From: an uncultured Peptostreptococcaceae bacterium
GTDB taxonomy: Bacteria; Bacillota; Clostridia; Peptostreptococcales; Anaerovoracaceae
NCBI GenBank assembly: GCA_905236895.1
Contig: CAJOQI010000162.1
Location: forward strand, 1 to 7,276
Direction of reading: 5' to 3'
Length of the DNA stretch: 7,276 nucleotides
Below, one piece after another: positions 5,034 through 7,276 of this stretch. The notes under the pieces were generated by a model. That model did no database searches, had not been told where the DNA came from, and saw nothing but the letters and a program-made list of their open reading frames with translations. The first letter of the stretch is position 1; each line of letters starts with the position of its first letter. The position numbers and the translations under genes were made by a program.

Positions 5034-7276
5034 GATTGTAGTCGGCATATTAGCTGATGTTGATGCTGGAAAGACAACCCTTTCTGAAGAAATCCTTTAT
5101 CGCGCAGGCATCATCAAGGCCCCAGGAAGAGTGGACCGAGGTGATGCTTTTCTCGATAGGGACGAAATCGAGAGAAGAAGGGGTATTACGGTTTTCGCTA
5201 AGGAAGCCGGTTTTTCCTTGGGTGAAAGAGAAATAACCTTAATCGATACTCCCGGCCATAGAGACTTCAATGGTGAAGTAAGGAGAAGTCTTTCCGTTCT
5301 GGACATGGCTGTACTTTTGCTGGATGGAAGTCAGAGAATTTCCGGATATAGCATCAGTCTTTGGCAGGAACTGGAGAGACTTGATATTCCAACGATTGTT
5401 TTCATTAACAAAGCAGATTTAAGTGGATTCCAAATAGATGTTATTAAAGAAGAGATAAATGGATTGACCCATGGCGGCGCAGGGGAATATAAAGGCGAAA
5501 AAAGGGGCTTTGATGAAGAAGGCTTGGCCCTCACTTCAGAGGAGGCCTTGGAGATCTACGACAATAACCAAAGATTTCAGACTGAAGAAATACGAAGTCT
5601 TATAGAGAAAAGGAAACTTTTTCCCTTGGTTTATGGTGCTGCCTTAAAGGGAGAAGGAATTGAGGATCTTCTTTCTTTAATAGAGACCTATGGCCCCCGG
5701 AAGGACTATCCTGAAGAATTTGGGGCCTTGGTATATAAGATTACAAGGGATGATAAGGGACAAAAACTCACTCATCTTAAGATTACCGGAGGAATCCTTA
5801 AGAACAGAACCGAGATTGAAGGGGAAAAGATTACCTCGATCATGGTTTCAAATCAAGGTGAAAATGAAACAAGGGATATGGTGGAAGCAGGACAGGTTTG
5901 CCTGGTTACGGGACTTTCATCTTCTTTTAGCGGTCAAGGCCTCGGAATGGAAGAAAGCATTATGATTCATGATCAAAGTGTACTTTCCTATAGCCTTATT
6001 CTTCCGCATAATGTGGACTATTATAATGCATTTAAGGACCTTAAAGAACTGGGAGAGGATTTCCCGGAACTAAATATATCGATTCAAAACAATGAAAACA
6101 TCAGTATAAGCGTCTTGGGAGAGGTTCAGAAAGAAACGGTTAAGGAACTCATCAATAGGCGGTTTGGTCTTGATATTAAATACGGAAGGCCAAGAATTCA
6201 ATATATGGAAACCATAGAAGCTCCCGTAAAAGGTACAGGCCATTACGAACCCTTAAGACATTTTGCGGAAGTGCATCTACTCCTTGAACCCTTGGAAAGA
6301 GGCTCGGGTATTATTATGGAAAGCATCATGTCAGGCGATGATTTGGATTTCAACCGTCAGTCATCCGTAATCCAAACCTTGAAGAATCATAGTCTAAAAG
6401 GTGTATTAACCGGGTCCCCCTTAACAGATGTTAAGATTACTTTAATCGATGGCAAGGACCATCTTAAGCATACGGAGGGAGGAGATTTCCCCCAGGCAAG
6501 CATAAGAGCTTATAGACAGGCTTTGATGAAGGCTAAGAGCATTCTCCTTGAACCCATTATGCTGGTGGAGTTTAAGGGCCCCGGAGAGCTTTTTGGAAGG
6601 ATATCCTCCGATGTGAAGAAGTTAAAGGGCGAGATCCTTAGTCAAGCCATTGAGGGAGATGGTTTTATTATTGAGGCAAAAATACCCTTGTCACAGATTC
6701 TGGATTACAATAAAGAATACCTTTCAATTACTTCGGGCCGTGGTTCCATGGAAACCAAGGTCTTTGGCTTTGAGCCCTGCACGAATTTCGAAGAAATTAT
6801 TGAAGAGATGGCCTATGACCCAAGGGCTGATTTGGATGATTCTCCCGATTCCGTCTTCTGCATCAAAGGAAGCGCAATACTTATCCCTTGGGATGAGGCG
6901 GATGATATGATGTCAATAAAGCCGGAGAAGGAGAGGATGGCTGCACCTGAAACCGAAAGATCCGACAATAGTGTTAGCCTTAAAGAATTGGAAGCAATCT
7001 TTCAAATGACCTATGGTAAGAAGGGGGAAAGAATAAAGGCCCCCAAGATTATCAAGGCAAAGGATGAGAGCAAATACAAGGGAAGCACTTCGGGTAATTC
7101 CCAAGGTGAAAGACATTTAATTGTTGATGGCTATAATGTTATTTTCAGGTGGAATGAGCTTAAGGAATTGGCCGACCTCAATATGGACTCCGCAAGAGAA
7201 AGCCTCATCCATCTTCTGGCCAACTACAGTGCCTATACTGGAGAAAAGGTTACGGTGGTCTTTGATGCTTATAATA
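5020..7276 (+). CDS. TetM/EF-G-like translational GTPase fused to a YacP/Rae1 NYN nuclease domain, 3'-truncated by window
   Basis: Hand translation gives 752 codons with no stop to the window edge. The G domain (about 1-225) has G1 ADVDAGKTT (12-20), switch I RRRGIT (52-57), G3 DTPGH (76-80), G4 NKAD (130-133) and a G5-like YGAALKG (205-211). Domain II (about 229-320), III (about 348-395), IV (about 396-512) and V (about 512-588) follow the EF-G/TetM order. A connector (589-697) carries SVFCIKGSA, IPWDEA and ELEAIFQMTYG. From 698 the sequence HLIVDGYNVIFRWNELKEL and later AYTGEKVTVVFDAY match YacP/Rae1, with likely catalytic D703 and D749. By Rae1 length about 120 residues lie beyond the window. 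Predicted role, by inference: a ribosome A-site GTPase carrying an mRNA endonuclease. G1 has Asp where the family has His (AHVDAGKT), and the TetM drug-displacing loop is absent. It is the last visible gene of the mltG-trmR-trhP operon. Confidence 0.92.
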   Translation, partial: MKSNRIVVGILADVDAGKTTLSEEILYRAGIIKAPGRVDRGDAFLDRDEIERRRGITVFAKEAGFSLGEREITLIDTPGHRDFNGEVRRSLSVLDMAVLLLDGSQRISGYSISLWQELERLDIPTIVFINKADLSGFQIDVIKEEINGLTHGGAGEYKGEKRGFDEEGLALTSEEALEIYDNNQRFQTEEIRSLIEKRKLFPLVYGAALKGEGIEDLLSLIETYGPRKDYPEEFGALVYKITRDDKGQKLTHLKITGGILKNRTEIEGEKITSIMVSNQGENETRDMVEAGQVCLVTGLSSSFSGQGLGMEESIMIHDQSVLSYSLILPHNVDYYNAFKDLKELGEDFPELNISIQNNENISISVLGEVQKETVKELINRRFGLDIKYGRPRIQYMETIEAPVKGTGHYEPLRHFAEVHLLLEPLERGSGIIMESIMSGDDLDFNRQSSVIQTLKNHSLKGVLTGSPLTDVKITLIDGKDHLKHTEGGDFPQASIRAYRQALMKAKSILLEPIMLVEFKGPGELFGRISSDVKKLKGEILSQAIEGDGFIIEAKIPLSQILDYNKEYLSITSGRGSMETKVFGFEPCTNFEEIIEEMAYDPRADLDDSPDSVFCIKGSAILIPWDEADDMMSIKPEKERMAAPETERSDNSVSLKELEAIFQMTYGKKGERIKAPKIIKAKDESKYKGSTSGNSQGERHLIVDGYNVIFRWNELKELADLNMDSARESLIHLLANYSAYTGEKVTVVFDAYN
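6924..6939 (+). promoter_or_regulatory. Possible internal translation start ahead of the NYN domain
   Basis: GGAGAAGGAGAGG runs directly up to an in-frame ATG at 6937 (Met640). GGAG at 6924-6927 has 9-nt spacing. Starting here would yield the last part of the connector plus the NYN domain without the GTPase. The purines also simply encode the charged PEKER stretch, so chance is a serious alternative. Confidence 0.25.
7111..7276 (+). other. NYN_YacP (Rae1-type) nuclease domain, N-terminal part
   Basis: Residues 698-752 of the fusion. The first strand ends in VDGYN (D703, N706), followed by WNELKEL, an arginine-bearing helix with SARESLIHLLANY, and AYTGEKVTVVFDAY (D749). B. subtilis YacP/Rae1 opens with a near-identical arrangement (LLVDGYN, W-P-x-L-K, YQSYTG, VIVVFDA). 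The remaining acidic residues of the PIN-like active site would lie past the window edge, so catalytic competence cannot be judged here. Confidence 0.9.

Noticed and set aside
5690..5965. Plus-strand open frames at 5690-5965 and 6650-6910 as separate genes
   Set aside because: They are out-of-frame readings within the long GTPase-NYN gene, whose own frame shows continuous conserved domains.
5020..6780. Calling the GTPase a tetracycline resistance gene
   Set aside because: The domain IV drug-displacing loop is absent, the protein carries an extra nuclease domain, and it sits in a housekeeping operon with no mobile element or resistance leader.

Overview
The window is a compact, single-strand (+) stretch of a low-to-medium GC Gram-positive genome. 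It most likely comes from a member of Clostridia, possibly Lachnospiraceae. The grounds are an RNase J gene, a Bacillota-type EF-P, the gene order mltG-trmR-trhP known from Bacillus subtilis (yrrL-yrrM-yrrN/O), heavy use of AGA/AGG for arginine, purine-rich Shine-Dalgarno sites and 1-14 nt gene overlaps. The family placement is inference; there is no rRNA or other marker here.

Layout. Positions 1-1276 hold the 3' three quarters of a ribonuclease J gene. A 77-nt gap carries a good sigma-A-type promoter with an extended -10, followed by efp (1354-1917). An 82-nt gap holds a perfect 10-bp hairpin with a weak T-rich tail. Next comes a tightly packed operon: mltG (2000-3118, endolytic murein transglycosylase), trmR (3118-3768, tRNA U34 O-methyltransferase), trhP (3795-5033, U32-family tRNA hydroxylation protein), and a very long open frame from 5020 to the window edge. 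No stretch over 300 bases lacks a gene. I see no tRNA, rRNA, CRISPR array, insertion sequence or attachment site.

The most notable item is that last frame. I translated it by hand: 752 codons with no stop, continuing past the edge. It encodes a complete TetM/EF-G-like translational GTPase, an approximately 110-residue connector with its own motifs, and the first half of a YacP/Rae1-type NYN nuclease domain. B. subtilis Rae1 is the endonuclease that cuts mRNA inside the ribosomal A site. TetM/EF-G-like GTPases also dock at the A site. The fusion therefore suggests one polypeptide that delivers an mRNA nuclease to the ribosome under GTP control. The tetracycline-displacing loop of true TetM is replaced by an EF-G-like sequence, so this is probably not a resistance gene.

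Taken together the genes centre on translation. TrhP and TrmR make 5-methoxyuridine at the wobble base read in the A site. EF-P relieves polyproline stalls. The GTPase-nuclease probably surveys stalled or specific ribosomes. RNase J could degrade the fragments that such cuts produce. MltG is the cell-wall outlier, but its linkage to trmR/trhP is conserved in Bacillota.
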